A DNA stretch of 64,000 nucleotides, taken from Thermoactinomycetaceae bacterium (lineage in GTDB: Bacteria > Bacillota > Bacilli > Thermoactinomycetales > Thermoactinomycetaceae). How positions within the stretch are numbered: the stretch's first letter is position 1; each line of letters opens with the position of its first letter. A program made the translations under genes and the position numbers. The DNA lies in assembly GCA_025449975.1 (NCBI GenBank), contig JANWIG010000025.1, positions 20,686 to 84,685 of the forward strand. The letters run 5' to 3'. Positions 25,201 through 31,713 of the stretch are shown here, one piece after another. The notes beneath the pieces are model-generated. The model worked only from the letters and a program-made list of their open reading frames with translations, was not told the DNA's origin and searched no databases.

Positions 25201-26595
25201 TAGCAAGCACTCGCACGGATTTCGGCGAGCGAGAAGCTGTCATACCGCTCTTCAGGAGATTGATGCGCTGTTCACTGGAACCAAGTGGTGGATCAAAGGC
25301 GATCTGCAAGAGGCTTTGTCGCATCTTTCACATCATCGTTTGCTTCAAATCTTGCAGAAGCGGATCAAGGATCAAAAATTTCTCAGACTGCTTTCAAAAC
25401 TACTCTTCCGGGGAGTCCATACTGACTGGAAGGATGGGAAGCGCTTCTCGGGAGTGCGTTTAGGAGGCATTCTCAGTCCGATTCTGTCCAACATCTATTT
25501 GCACGAACTGGATCAGTTTGTAACCGACTTATCTCGCCAAAAAGGAGAGCGTTTTCCGAAAATCCGTTATGTGCGTTATGCCGATCAATTTTTGCTTGGG
25601 ATCGTCGGGACCAAAAGCGATGCCGAGCGGCTCAGCCAGGAAATCGCTCATTGGCTGAAGGATGAATTGAGAATCGAGCCTTGTGACCTGGCGCTCCAAT
25701 GGATTCATCATTCGCAGGCGATTCGATTCCTCGGATATGAGATCCAAGTGCGGGCGGATGGCAAAATGCGTTTTTCTATGCCGAAAGAAACGAGCATCCA
25801 ATGGCTCCGTGAAAATCAAATGATTGCGTTTCAAAAGGATGGGAGATGGAAACCGGTAGCGAAAGATGCCTGGGTTCATTTGCCTGATCCGGATCTCCTC
25901 AACCGTTATAATCGGCTGCTGACGCGAATCCATCACCATTTTTCACTGGCTGACAATCTCTATCGGCAGATGAGCACCATAAAGTATGCGATGGAGTACA
26001 GTTGTCTTTGTACCCTTGCCAAAAAACATAAAAGTTCGGTCAGGGCGTTAAGAAAGAAACTAAGCCGCGGAAAAGAGTGGGGGATCAAGCAGTGGACAGC
26101 CGAAGGGGAAAAATGGATCAGCATCTCTTATGTACCCGATGCAAAGAAAAGGATGAAATCAGTTTGATCCTGTCCAATCGATGAGTATGCAACTCGCAGC
26201 GATTGGAGAAAAAGTTGTTTACTTTGCTGTGAAGTCGGAATAACAACGGGGGTTTCATACTCATCATGTAGACAAACATGTTAATTAGAAAGTAATACCG
26301 AGACTTCCTGTTGAGAGCGATTTTTAGGCTTGGCTAAGGGAGTACCAAACGGAGAGCCGGATGCATGGAGACATGCTTGTCCGGTTCGGAGGGGGAAACC
26401 AGGAATCCGGTTGATCACATAACGATCGGCGCTTGGTTTCTACCCTACGGTGCGGAAATTACGATTGCAGCAACCAGAGTCCCTGCATTTAAACCAGGTA
26501 AACAGTTAAAGGAAGAAGTGAATAAAGGAGCTGCTGCTCTAAAAGCAAAGAAAAACGAAAAAGAAGAGGCAGCTAAAAAAGATTCGACTAAGTAA
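22138..26595 (+). CDS. hbs: DNA-binding protein HU, split into three exons by two group II introns
   Basis: HU is the histone-like dimer that bends and packs bacterial DNA. Joining 22138-22281, 24292-24342 and 26449-26595 gives a 113-aa protein colinear with B. subtilis HBsu. Codons 1-48 start MNKTDLINKVAKATGKSKKD and end VQLIGFG. Codons 49-65 read NFEVRERAERKGRNPQT. Codons 66-113 start GAEITIAATRVPAFKPGK. The DNA-clamping arm is therefore assembled only after both introns are removed. Both junctions fall exactly between codons. AGGAGG precedes ATG 22138. The C-terminus runs about 20 residues past the usual end as a Lys/Glu/Ala-rich tail. Without splicing, translation stops at 22293 after a 51-residue fragment. 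Confidence 0.93.
22813..24096 (+). CDS. Group II intron-encoded protein 1, RT-defective maturase
   Basis: A 427-aa LtrA-like protein. The reverse transcriptase blocks are recognisable: SHGARSGRNCHTALLHI at about 115-131 (usually HGFRPGRSCHTAL), GRLQGGLLSPILLNIYLHEL from 195, and LGYQLAYA near 283. The thumb/maturase X domain is at about 343-419 (IINWYNATFRRLYDHYQLA, then KYRIGKRIG). The active site is damaged: YADD is replaced by YLDT (232-235), and the motif A GDI is TGEL with the aspartate changed to glutamate. No DNA-binding or HNH endonuclease domain follows. ATG 22813 follows AGGGGGT. It probably only assists splicing of its intron. Confidence 0.9.
   Translation: MMQKPEELLKILSTNTVRNDGKWRHKDLYRQLYNPALYQLARPKWGYPKIDPNRLSAIISQLIAELRNEQYQPQPAKQRSFSERFAPVMIADQLLQLAIKRILESIYDPLFSEDSHGARSGRNCHTALLHIRKQSRGKIWWITGELNPSIQSFNHHLLIQLLQKKIRDDRFLRLIRKFLNAGFLEEWHSPSPLTGRLQGGLLSPILLNIYLHELDQWIFAQARENRQAYSRYLDTWIIGFKGSKKEAIQFQKTLNQYLHEQLQLNVTDEMKLYHGKKGVPFLGYQLAYAKSPTNHASEGPIYQLWMPKRKEFEFILEYGLGKLEAGQWKALAVKKLFMQDDQTIINWYNATFRRLYDHYQLATNVSRLRSARWIWKLSWGKTMANKYRTQKAKIFAKYRIGKRIGVKHQGMITYLFDESLRKQSDAY
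24200..24233 (+). ncRNA. Domain V of group II intron 1
   Basis: A 34-nt hairpin starting GAGCCGTATAC and ending ACGGTTC, with a GAAA tetraloop and the catalytic AGC triad in GAGCCG. Arms GAGCCGT and ACGGTTC pair with one G-U. Confidence 0.93.
24292..24342 (+). CDS. hbs: hbs exon 2, 51-nt micro-exon (codons 49-65)
   Basis: Encodes NFEVRERAERKGRNPQT, the beta-strand leading into the DNA-binding arm and the most conserved part of HU. Its last 12 bases, AATCCA CAAACT, are IBS2 and IBS1 for intron 2. Confidence 0.93.
24914..26167 (+). CDS. Group II intron-encoded protein 2, RT-defective maturase
   Basis: A 417-aa relative of the first intron protein. The RT2 block SKHSHGFRRARSCHTAL (about 97-113) and GGILSPILSNIYLHELDQF (184-202) are well kept. 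Motif A retains the aspartate (KGDLQEALSH, 128-137) but lacks the usual CFD. The YADD box reads YADQ (222-225), losing the second aspartate. A thumb/X domain follows (LLNRYNRLLTRIHHHFSLADN, about 328-348). There is no C-terminal endonuclease. ATG 24914 is preceded by GAGGGAG. The likely role is maturase for intron 2. Whether the two proteins act on each other's introns is unknown. Confidence 0.9.
   Translation: MRNFETVLYNLAKQAKNREYRFERLIRLLYNPDFYRKASRWTSSMQKIDYAELVPLIEALKSESYASDPKEIDPIKDQLVQEAIRIILETIYEPIFSKHSHGFRRARSCHTALQEIDALFTGTKWWIKGDLQEALSHLSHHRLLQILQKRIKDQKFLRLLSKLLFRGVHTDWKDGKRFSGVRLGGILSPILSNIYLHELDQFVTDLSRQKGERFPKIRYVRYADQFLLGIVGTKSDAERLSQEIAHWLKDELRIEPCDLALQWIHHSQAIRFLGYEIQVRADGKMRFSMPKETSIQWLRENQMIAFQKDGRWKPVAKDAWVHLPDPDLLNRYNRLLTRIHHHFSLADNLYRQMSTIKYAMEYSCLCTLAKKHKSSVRALRKKLSRGKEWGIKQWTAEGEKWISISYVPDAKKRMKSV
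26354..26387 (+). ncRNA. Domain V of group II intron 2
   Basis: A 34-nt hairpin starting GAGCCGGATGC and ending TCCGGTTC, with a GAGA tetraloop and the AGC triad. It differs from intron 1's domain V by compensating changes in the upper stem. Confidence 0.93.
26449..26595 (+). CDS. hbs: hbs exon 3 (codons 66-113)
   Basis: Starts GAEITIAATRVPAFKPGKQL, the second half of the DNA-binding arm with the intercalating proline region and the C-terminal helix. It then continues into a charged tail (KAKKNEKEEAAKKDSTK) absent from most HU proteins. It has no plausible start codon or ribosome site of its own for HU. Confidence 0.92.
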   Translation, partial: GAEITIAATRVPAFKPGKQLKEEVNKGAAALKAKKNEKEEAAKKDSTK

Positions 26596-26607
26596 TGATG
26601 TTTGTTT

Positions 26608-26638
26608 GAAAAGGTCCTTCGCGGGCCTTTTCTTTTTG
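26608..26638 (+). terminator. Intrinsic terminator of hbs
   Basis: Stem GAAAAGGTCC / GGGCCTTTTC with loop TTCG-C, then TTTTT. Confidence 0.88.
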
Positions 26639-26660
26639 TTTTTCGATTGGTTCCAAGAAT

Positions 26661-26670
26661 ATGGTATAAT
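26661..26670 (+). promoter_or_regulatory. Candidate extended -10 promoter of folE
   Basis: TATAAT at 26665-26670 preceded by TGG in the extended -10 position. No strong -35 is seen. Confidence 0.5.
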
Positions 26671-26780
26671 TGAGCCAGCTGTTTGAAAATATCTGTTTAG
26701 AAAACCATCATCTGTAGGAAAGGTTATGCTAAACAGTCAAATAGGTAGGTAAGTTGCAGAAGTGGATGGAGGAATTAATC

Positions 26781-27347
26781 ATGCCAGTGGACCATCAAAA
26801 AATTGAGACGGCTGTTCGAATGATTTTGGAAGCCATCGGAGAAGATCCCGACCGCGAGGGATTGTTGGATACGCCGAAGCGTGTCGCGCGGATGTATGAA
26901 GAGATTTTTGCCGGACTCAAGCAGAATCCGGAAGATTTTTTTTCGGTTATTTTTAGTGAAGATCACGAAGAGCTTGTGCTGGTAAAGGATATTCCGTTTT
27001 TCTCTACCTGTGAACATCATTTGGTTCCTTTTTTCGGCAAAGCGCATATCGGTTATATCCCGCGAGGAGGTCGTGTCGTCGGACTCTCGAAGCTGGCCCG
27101 GGCGGTGGAGGCAGTGGCGAGACGTCCCCAATTGCAGGAGCGGATCACCGCTGAGATCGCCGATTCGATCACGAAAAAGCTGGATCCGCATGGTGTGATC
27201 GTCGTGATCGAAGCGGAACATATGTGTATGACCATGCGCGGGGTAAAAAAACCAGGTTCAAAAACGATTACTTCGGCGGTAAGAGGCGTATTGGCAGAAG
27301 ATGCTTCCTCACGTGCGGAAGCGCTTAGTTTAATTGGCTTAAAATAA
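26781..27347 (+). CDS. folE: GTP cyclohydrolase I
   Basis: Converts GTP to dihydroneopterin triphosphate, the first step of folate synthesis. The 188-aa protein has [19 protein letters not shown] (zinc ligands Cys and His), [18 protein letters not shown] and [17 protein letters not shown] with the second zinc cysteine. These are the full signatures of the FolE type I family. ATG 26781 is chosen because GGAGG lies about 8 nt upstream. The earlier in-frame ATG lacks such a site. In B. subtilis this gene is mtrA and is cotranscribed with mtrB, whereas here a tRNA unit separates the two. Confidence 0.96.
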   Translation: MPVDHQKIETAVRMILEAIGEDPDREGLLDTPKRVARMYEEIFAGLKQNPEDFFSVIFSEDHEELVLVKDIPFFSTCEHHLVPFFGKAHIGYIPRGGRVVGLSKLARAVEAVARRPQLQERITAEIADSITKKLDPHGVIVVIEAEHMCMTMRGVKKPGSKTITSAVRGVLAEDASSRAEALSLIGLK

Positions 27348-27474
27348 GCACTCGATGATCCGTTTTGGGGCTTGGCGTGGAGGATCCCGTAAAAGGAACC
27401 GGCTGCAATCGATCGGACGAAGCCGGTTTCTTTGGCAAGCCCATTGGTGATTCGCAAAGTGGTGGAAAAAACTC

Positions 27475-27503
27475 TTGACACGCCAAAGAAGCTGTTATAT
27501 AGT
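27475..27503 (+). promoter_or_regulatory. Strong promoter of tRNA-Pro
   Basis: TTGACA at 27475-27480 (perfect), a 17-nt spacer, and TATAGT at 27498-27503 (5 of 6), 30 nt before the tRNA. Confidence 0.88.
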
Positions 27504-27533
27504 AAAAATCGATCGATTTTTTCAAGAGATTGA

Positions 27534-27610
27534 CGGGCTATGGCGCAGCTTGGTAGCGCGCTTGCATGGGGCGCAAGAGGTCGTCAGTTCAAATCTGGCT
27601 AGCCCGACCA
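27534..27610 (+). tRNA. tRNA-Pro, anticodon GGG
   Basis: A 77-nt cloverleaf. The acceptor stem CGGGCTA / TAGCCCG is perfect, with discriminator A and encoded CCA. The D stem is GCGC / GCGC. The anticodon stem CTTGC / GCAAG encloses loop ATGGGGC, placing GGG at positions 34-36. The T arm is GTCAG-TTCAAAT-CTGGC with one wobble pair. It decodes CCC/CCU proline codons. Confidence 0.95.
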
Positions 27611-27624
27611 AAACGCAAGTTTGA

Positions 27625-27668
27625 AAAGAGTGACTTAGTAGCCACGCTACTAAGTCACTCTTTCTTTT
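27625..27668 (+). terminator. Intrinsic terminator of the tRNA transcript
   Basis: A 17-bp perfect stem (27625-27641 with 27647-27663), 5-nt loop, then CTTTT. A monocistronic tRNA unit. Confidence 0.9.
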
Positions 27669-27764
27669 CTAAGAAAGAACCCCTAAATCCCAAGCAGATT
27701 CCCCCTTACACTGGAAAGCTATTTCATGATAAACTGAAACAGGCAAATAAAAGGAGGTGAAGTC

Positions 27765-27986
27765 ATGAGAGAGCATAGCGATTATATCGTGATTAAAGCG
27801 TTGGAGAATGGCGTAAAAGTGATTGGGTTAACCAGAGGGAAAGATACCCGTTTTCACCACTCGGAAAAGCTCGATCGTGGAGAAATCATGGTTGCCCAAT
27901 TTACTGAATTTACCTCGGCCATCAAGGTCCGTGGAAAAGCTGTTTTATATACCCCATATGGGACGATTGAATCCGAGTCATCATAA
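27765..27986 (+). CDS. mtrB: Tryptophan RNA-binding attenuation protein (TRAP)
   Basis: A 73-aa subunit of the 11-membered TRAP ring. When loaded with tryptophan it wraps GAG/UAG-repeat RNA and forces termination in the trp leader. [20 protein letters not shown] and the RNA-contacting [14 protein letters not shown] follow the B. subtilis MtrB sequence closely, including the Lys/Lys/Arg residues that contact the triplets. AAGGAGGTGAAG precedes ATG 27765. A fitting target with exactly eleven regular triplets lies in this window at 46501-46554. Confidence 0.97.
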   Translation: MREHSDYIVIKALENGVKVIGLTRGKDTRFHHSEKLDRGEIMVAQFTEFTSAIKVRGKAVLYTPYGTIESESS

Positions 27987-28052
27987 TCTCCCTTGTCATC
28001 TTTTCTGTCTAAAAAAATAAAATGAAGACAGAAAGGTGAAAGGGACGATGAA

Positions 28053-28535
28053 ATGAAAGCTTTTGTCAGACCATTGATGGCTACCGTACTTTTATCTGTA
28101 TTTCTAGCAGCCTTGCTTTCCTTTATTCCGCCACTGATGCAGCAGGATGAAGAGGGGGATGTCGCTGTTTTTCAACCGTATGCTTCGACACTGACCGAGC
28201 AAAATCTGGTCGATTTTATGTTGCATCTCATGCTTACGTCAACGATTCGGCGAGTGGATCTGCAAGAGGATCGATTGATAATTGAGCTTTTTCAGGCTGA
28301 CCAAAGGAAAGAAGACCATCTCTATCGGGACTGTTTTTTGCTCTTGAAAGGTTCATTGGTCAGCATGAAGAATATCAATGAAGTGAAGTTGATCACCCAG
28401 TTAGCAAAACAGCCTAAAGTGGAAATAACTGGGAGACCTGCACATTTAAAATTGGATCCGAAAATGGAGAAGAGCCCAGATCATTCTTATCGCCCCTATT
28501 TAAAGGCGATGTTTGAGTGGAAAGAGCAAAAATGA
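28053..28535 (+). CDS. Unrecognised membrane-anchored protein
   Basis: A 160-aa protein with an N-terminal hydrophobic segment (residues 8-28, LMATVLLSVFLAALLSFIP). An outward-facing domain follows, with a mix of helix and strand such as VDLQEDRLIIELFQ and EVKLITQLAKQPKVEITGR. No lipobox or catalytic motif is visible. GTGAAAGGGACGATGAA precedes the start. It stands between mtrB and the heptaprenyl/menaquinone genes, a spot that has no protein of this kind in B. subtilis. Confidence 0.6.
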   Translation: MKAFVRPLMATVLLSVFLAALLSFIPPLMQQDEEGDVAVFQPYASTLTEQNLVDFMLHLMLTSTIRRVDLQEDRLIIELFQADQRKEDHLYRDCFLLLKGSLVSMKNINEVKLITQLAKQPKVEITGRPAHLKLDPKMEKSPDHSYRPYLKAMFEWKEQK

Positions 28536-28757
28536 AGCTTTACTTCTCCTACCGTAAATTTCCATTTATGTGTGCAGGGATGAACCGGTAGAGATTTTGT
28601 GTTATACTGTTGGGTAGTAGCAAGTTGGAAAGGTATTGTATAATAGCAAAAATATTCAAATGATCAACTTAGGTAGAGATAGAAAAGTTGATTAATGTGA
28701 AAATAGTTTAAACTATTTTCAAACAATCTAGAGTTGTCATACGTGGGGGGCGCTTGA

Positions 28758-29489
28758 ATGACGTCCATACATAAGGAAATCAACAGAAGCTGTCAACAAA
28801 TTAGAGAATTAGCACATGAGCCATACTTAGACAAAATCATTGGAAAACCACAGGTTCCTGTTTTTTTTGTGCAATTATTACATTTTTTAATGGAATCATA
28901 TGGCTTACCAAGAGAACGAGTACATGTTTTTAGTGTGGCGACCACACTTTTAAAAATGGGATTGGATCTTCATGATCGCGTGACGGAAGATAAAGAAGTG
29001 AATGTAAAAAAAATGCGGGAAAGACAGTTATTTGTTTTGGCTGGCGATTATTATAGTAGCCTATTTTACCGGTTTCTTGCCACCAATCATGAATTAGAAG
29101 GCATCGATTGTCTTGCTCAAGCGACCAGTCGAATCAATGAAGTAAAGATGCAACGTCATTTTGCCGAGGGGAAAGAGAATGATTTAAAGTATCGACATTT
29201 GATCGAGAGTAAATTATTAACGGCGCTAGCCGATTTTTTTCATGTTGTCGGAGATTTAAATCAACTATGGCGTCAGCTTCTGTCCTCCTTAACGCTTCTT
29301 CACCTGTTGAAAAATCATTATGCTGATCAGTTAAATGGTCCGTTGTTGCAAGAGTTTGAGAATGGCTGTAAGAAGGCGCGTGAAGCGGCATTGCGGTTGC
29401 CTAGCGGAGAAGTAAAAAATCTATTACTCGAGCGGATCAATCAGTGGTCGATGAAAATGGGCGACTTTTCGTTGGTAAAGGGAGGATGA
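28758..29489 (+). CDS. hepS: Heptaprenyl diphosphate synthase component I
   Basis: The non-catalytic small subunit (243 aa) of the two-component heptaprenyl diphosphate synthase that makes the menaquinone side chain. The LMESYGLPRERVHVFSVATT, LLKMGLDLHDRV and LFVLAGDYYSSLFYRFLA segments match the HepPP_syn_1 family of Bacillus (GerCA). It leads a cluster whose last member is hepT, the catalytic subunit, as expected. TGGGGGGCG precedes ATG 28758. Confidence 0.9.
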   Translation: MTSIHKEINRSCQQIRELAHEPYLDKIIGKPQVPVFFVQLLHFLMESYGLPRERVHVFSVATTLLKMGLDLHDRVTEDKEVNVKKMRERQLFVLAGDYYSSLFYRFLATNHELEGIDCLAQATSRINEVKMQRHFAEGKENDLKYRHLIESKLLTALADFFHVVGDLNQLWRQLLSSLTLLHLLKNHYADQLNGPLLQEFENGCKKAREAALRLPSGEVKNLLLERINQWSMKMGDFSLVKGG

Positions 29490-29496
29490 ACCTCAC

Positions 29497-30213
29497 TTGG
29501 ATAAACAGGAGAAAACACGCTTTGTACATCAAGTCTTTGAAAGCGTTGCGAAAGATTATGATCGAATGAATACACTACTGAGTTTCCGCAGGCATAAAGC
29601 TTGGAGAAAATTTGCGATGCGTAAAATGAACGTCCAAGTTGGAGATACTGCACTGGATGTCTGTTGTGGCACTTGTGATTGGGCGCTTTCGTTGTCGGAG
29701 GCGTCACAGACGGGGAAAATTGTCGGATTGGATTTTAGTGCCAATATGTTAGAAGTCGGTCGTCGCAAGATCACCGAAGCAGGGTTGGCGCAAAGGATTG
29801 AATTGGTTCAAGGGGATGCGATGCGATTGCCGTTTCCGGATCATACATTTGATCATGCTACGATCGGCTTTGCGCTAAGGAATGTTCCGGATCTCGTTCA
29901 AGTGTTAGCTGAAATGAAACGAGTGGTAAAACCAGGTGGTCAAGTGGTTTCACTCGAGCTATCCAAACCCACGATGCCCGTTTTTCGTCAACTCTACTAT
30001 TTTTATTTTGAAAAATTATTACCTGGACTTGGTAAATTATTTGCTAATCGTTATGAACAATATCAATGGTTGCCACAATCTTTGGTTCAGTTTCCTGGCT
30101 ATCAGGAGTTAGCGCGAATCATGAAAGAGGATGTCGGTCTAGAAAAAGTAGAGGTTTATCCACTGACTGGTGGAATTACTGCCCTTCACATTGGACGAAA
30201 ACCGCTGGAATAA
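29497..30213 (+). CDS. menG: Demethylmenaquinone methyltransferase
   Basis: Methylates demethylmenaquinone with SAM, the last step in menaquinone synthesis. 238 aa. The start (L)DKQEKTRFVHQVFESVAKD YDRMN is the UbiE/MenG N-terminus, followed by the SAM-binding LDVCCGTCDWAL and VGLDFSANMLEVG. GFALRNVPD and LELSKPTMPVFRQLYYFYF then follow, all family signatures. It starts at TTG 29497 behind GGGAGGA, only 7 nt after hepS. The same gene serves the Men and futalosine routes. Confidence 0.95.
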   Translation: MDKQEKTRFVHQVFESVAKDYDRMNTLLSFRRHKAWRKFAMRKMNVQVGDTALDVCCGTCDWALSLSEASQTGKIVGLDFSANMLEVGRRKITEAGLAQRIELVQGDAMRLPFPDHTFDHATIGFALRNVPDLVQVLAEMKRVVKPGGQVVSLELSKPTMPVFRQLYYFYFEKLLPGLGKLFANRYEQYQWLPQSLVQFPGYQELARIMKEDVGLEKVEVYPLTGGITALHIGRKPLE

Positions 30214-30229
30214 ACAAAGGAAGATGGGT

Positions 30230-31099
30230 ATGAGTGTTTTAAAGAAGATTCGCTTGATTTTAGATATGATAAAATTTGAACATACCATTTTTGCTCTTCC
30301 CTTTGCCTACTTAGGAGCTGTATTAGGCAGTTTAGAAGTAAATGGCCACTTGCCAACTTGGAGCCAAATTGGTTGGGTTACACTCGCGATGGTCGGCGCG
30401 CGAAGTGCGGCAATGGCTTTAAATCGAATCATCGATCGACATATCGATGCCAAAAACCCGCGAACCAAGCAGCGACATATTCCCGCAGGTGCCGTGAGCG
30501 TGACATTTGCCTGGGGATTTGTAATTGTCTCTTTTATTGTTCTGTTTTATGCTGCAGCGCAATTAAACACTTTATCCGTTCAATTGTTGCCCATTGCTGT
30601 CTTTTTTCTCGTTTTTTATTCTTATACCAAACGGTTCACTTGGGCCTGTCACTTTGTCTTGGGGATTACGACCGCATTGGGACCCTTAGGTGGTTGGGTA
30701 GCGACGACGGGACAGATCGATCTGATGTCTTTGCTTTTATTTGCGACCGTTGCTCTGTGGATCGGCGGTTTTGATGTCATCTATGCCTGTCAAGATGCCG
30801 ATTATGATCGGAAAGAAGGCTTATATTCGATTCCTGCCTGTTTTGGGATTAAGCGAGCGCTAACCATCTCTTCTTGGATGCATGTAGGAACGGCGCTCGG
30901 TCTGCTCGGTCTGTTTGTCCTAGCAGATCTGCATCTTTGGTATGGACTCGGTGTACTGATCGCGATCGGTATTTTGATCTATGAACATCGGATCGTGTCA
31001 GCAGATGACTTATCGCGCCTCAACACCGCTTTTTTTACCATGAATGGAGTATTAAGTGTGATTATTTTTATATTTACTTTAGTGGATGTGTTATTATGA
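30230..31099 (+). CDS. UbiA-family prenyltransferase, probably MqnP
   Basis: A 289-aa polytopic membrane enzyme that attaches a polyprenyl chain to an aromatic acid. The first Asp-rich motif is ALNRIIDRHIDAKNPRTKQR (around residues 64-83), and the second is CQDADYDRKEGLYSIP. About eight hydrophobic helices are present. The context of mqnA, ubiX and menG points to the 6-amino/1,4-naphthoate prenyltransferase of the futalosine pathway rather than ubiquinone synthesis, which Bacillales lack. ATG 30230 is preferred for AAAGGAAG 6-7 nt upstream. Confidence 0.88.
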   Translation: MSVLKKIRLILDMIKFEHTIFALPFAYLGAVLGSLEVNGHLPTWSQIGWVTLAMVGARSAAMALNRIIDRHIDAKNPRTKQRHIPAGAVSVTFAWGFVIVSFIVLFYAAAQLNTLSVQLLPIAVFFLVFYSYTKRFTWACHFVLGITTALGPLGGWVATTGQIDLMSLLLFATVALWIGGFDVIYACQDADYDRKEGLYSIPACFGIKRALTISSWMHVGTALGLLGLFVLADLHLWYGLGVLIAIGILIYEHRIVSADDLSRLNTAFFTMNGVLSVIIFIFTLVDVLL

Positions 31100-31713
31100 G
31101 TCGTAAGCGTTGGACGGTAGCGATGAGTGGTGCCAGTGGGGCCCCCTATGCTCTGTGTTTATTGGAAGAGTTATTACGTCGTGGCGATCAGGTTCATTTG
31201 TTAATCACCGAAGCCGGCTGGCGCGTCTTAAAAGAAGAGCATCAGTGGCCGACGCATGAGAGGGAAAAGCTATTTCAACGCCGTTATAAAAATCTACCCG
31301 GGGAGCTGATCTATCATCCGCTCAATGATATCGGTGCTTCGATCGCCTCCGGTTCATATCCGATAGATGGAATGATTGTGATTCCTTGCACAATGAGTAC
31401 AGTTGCGAAGATTGCTTACGGGATGTCTTCCAATTTATTGGAGCGGGCGGCAGATGTCATGATTAAAGAGCGACGCCCTTTGGTCCTTGTTCCCCGAGAG
31501 ACACCGCTAAGCGCCATTCATCTGGAGAATATGTTGAAATTAGCGAAGTTGGGCGTGACCGTTTTACCAGCGATGCCTGCTTTCTATACGCAGCCAACAC
31601 AAATCGACGAGATGGTTCAATTTATTGCGGGCAAAGTATTGGATGTACTGGGTTTACCACATCAACTTTATCCTAGATGGGGGATCAATCATGAGACCAA
31701 TTCGCATCGGTGA
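31096..31713 (+). CDS. ubiX: UbiX-type flavin prenyltransferase
   Basis: Makes prenylated FMN for UbiD-type decarboxylases. The 205-aa protein has the flavin-binding start VAMSGASGAPYALCLLEELL, then GSYPIDGMIVIPCTMSTVAKIA and RRPLVLVPRETPLSAIHLENM, all hallmarks of UbiX/Pad1. It overlaps the UbiA-like gene by 4 nt and the mqnA gene by 23 nt, so the cluster is tightly coupled. No ubiD lies in the window, and the partner decarboxylase must be elsewhere. Confidence 0.93.
   Translation: MSRKRWTVAMSGASGAPYALCLLEELLRRGDQVHLLITEAGWRVLKEEHQWPTHEREKLFQRRYKNLPGELIYHPLNDIGASIASGSYPIDGMIVIPCTMSTVAKIAYGMSSNLLERAADVMIKERRPLVLVPRETPLSAIHLENMLKLAKLGVTVLPAMPAFYTQPTQIDEMVQFIAGKVLDVLGLPHQLYPRWGINHETNSHR

Larger units (their letters stand above)
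24343..26448 (+). mobile_element. Group II intron 2 in hbs (subgroup IIA-like), 2106 nt
   Basis: It begins GTGCGCGCTG and ends CTACCCTAC with the probable branch-point A at 26442. Domain V is a 34-mer at 26354-26387. EBS1 AGTTTG (24657-24662) pairs fully with exon 2's last six bases CAAACT. EBS2 TGGATT (24598-24603) pairs fully with AATCCA. The base before EBS1 is C, complementary to the first G of exon 3. Its own protein lies in domain IV. Sequence just before the IEP, 24807-24867, is closely similar to 22715-22775 of intron 1, so the two introns are related but no longer identical. Confidence 0.92.
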
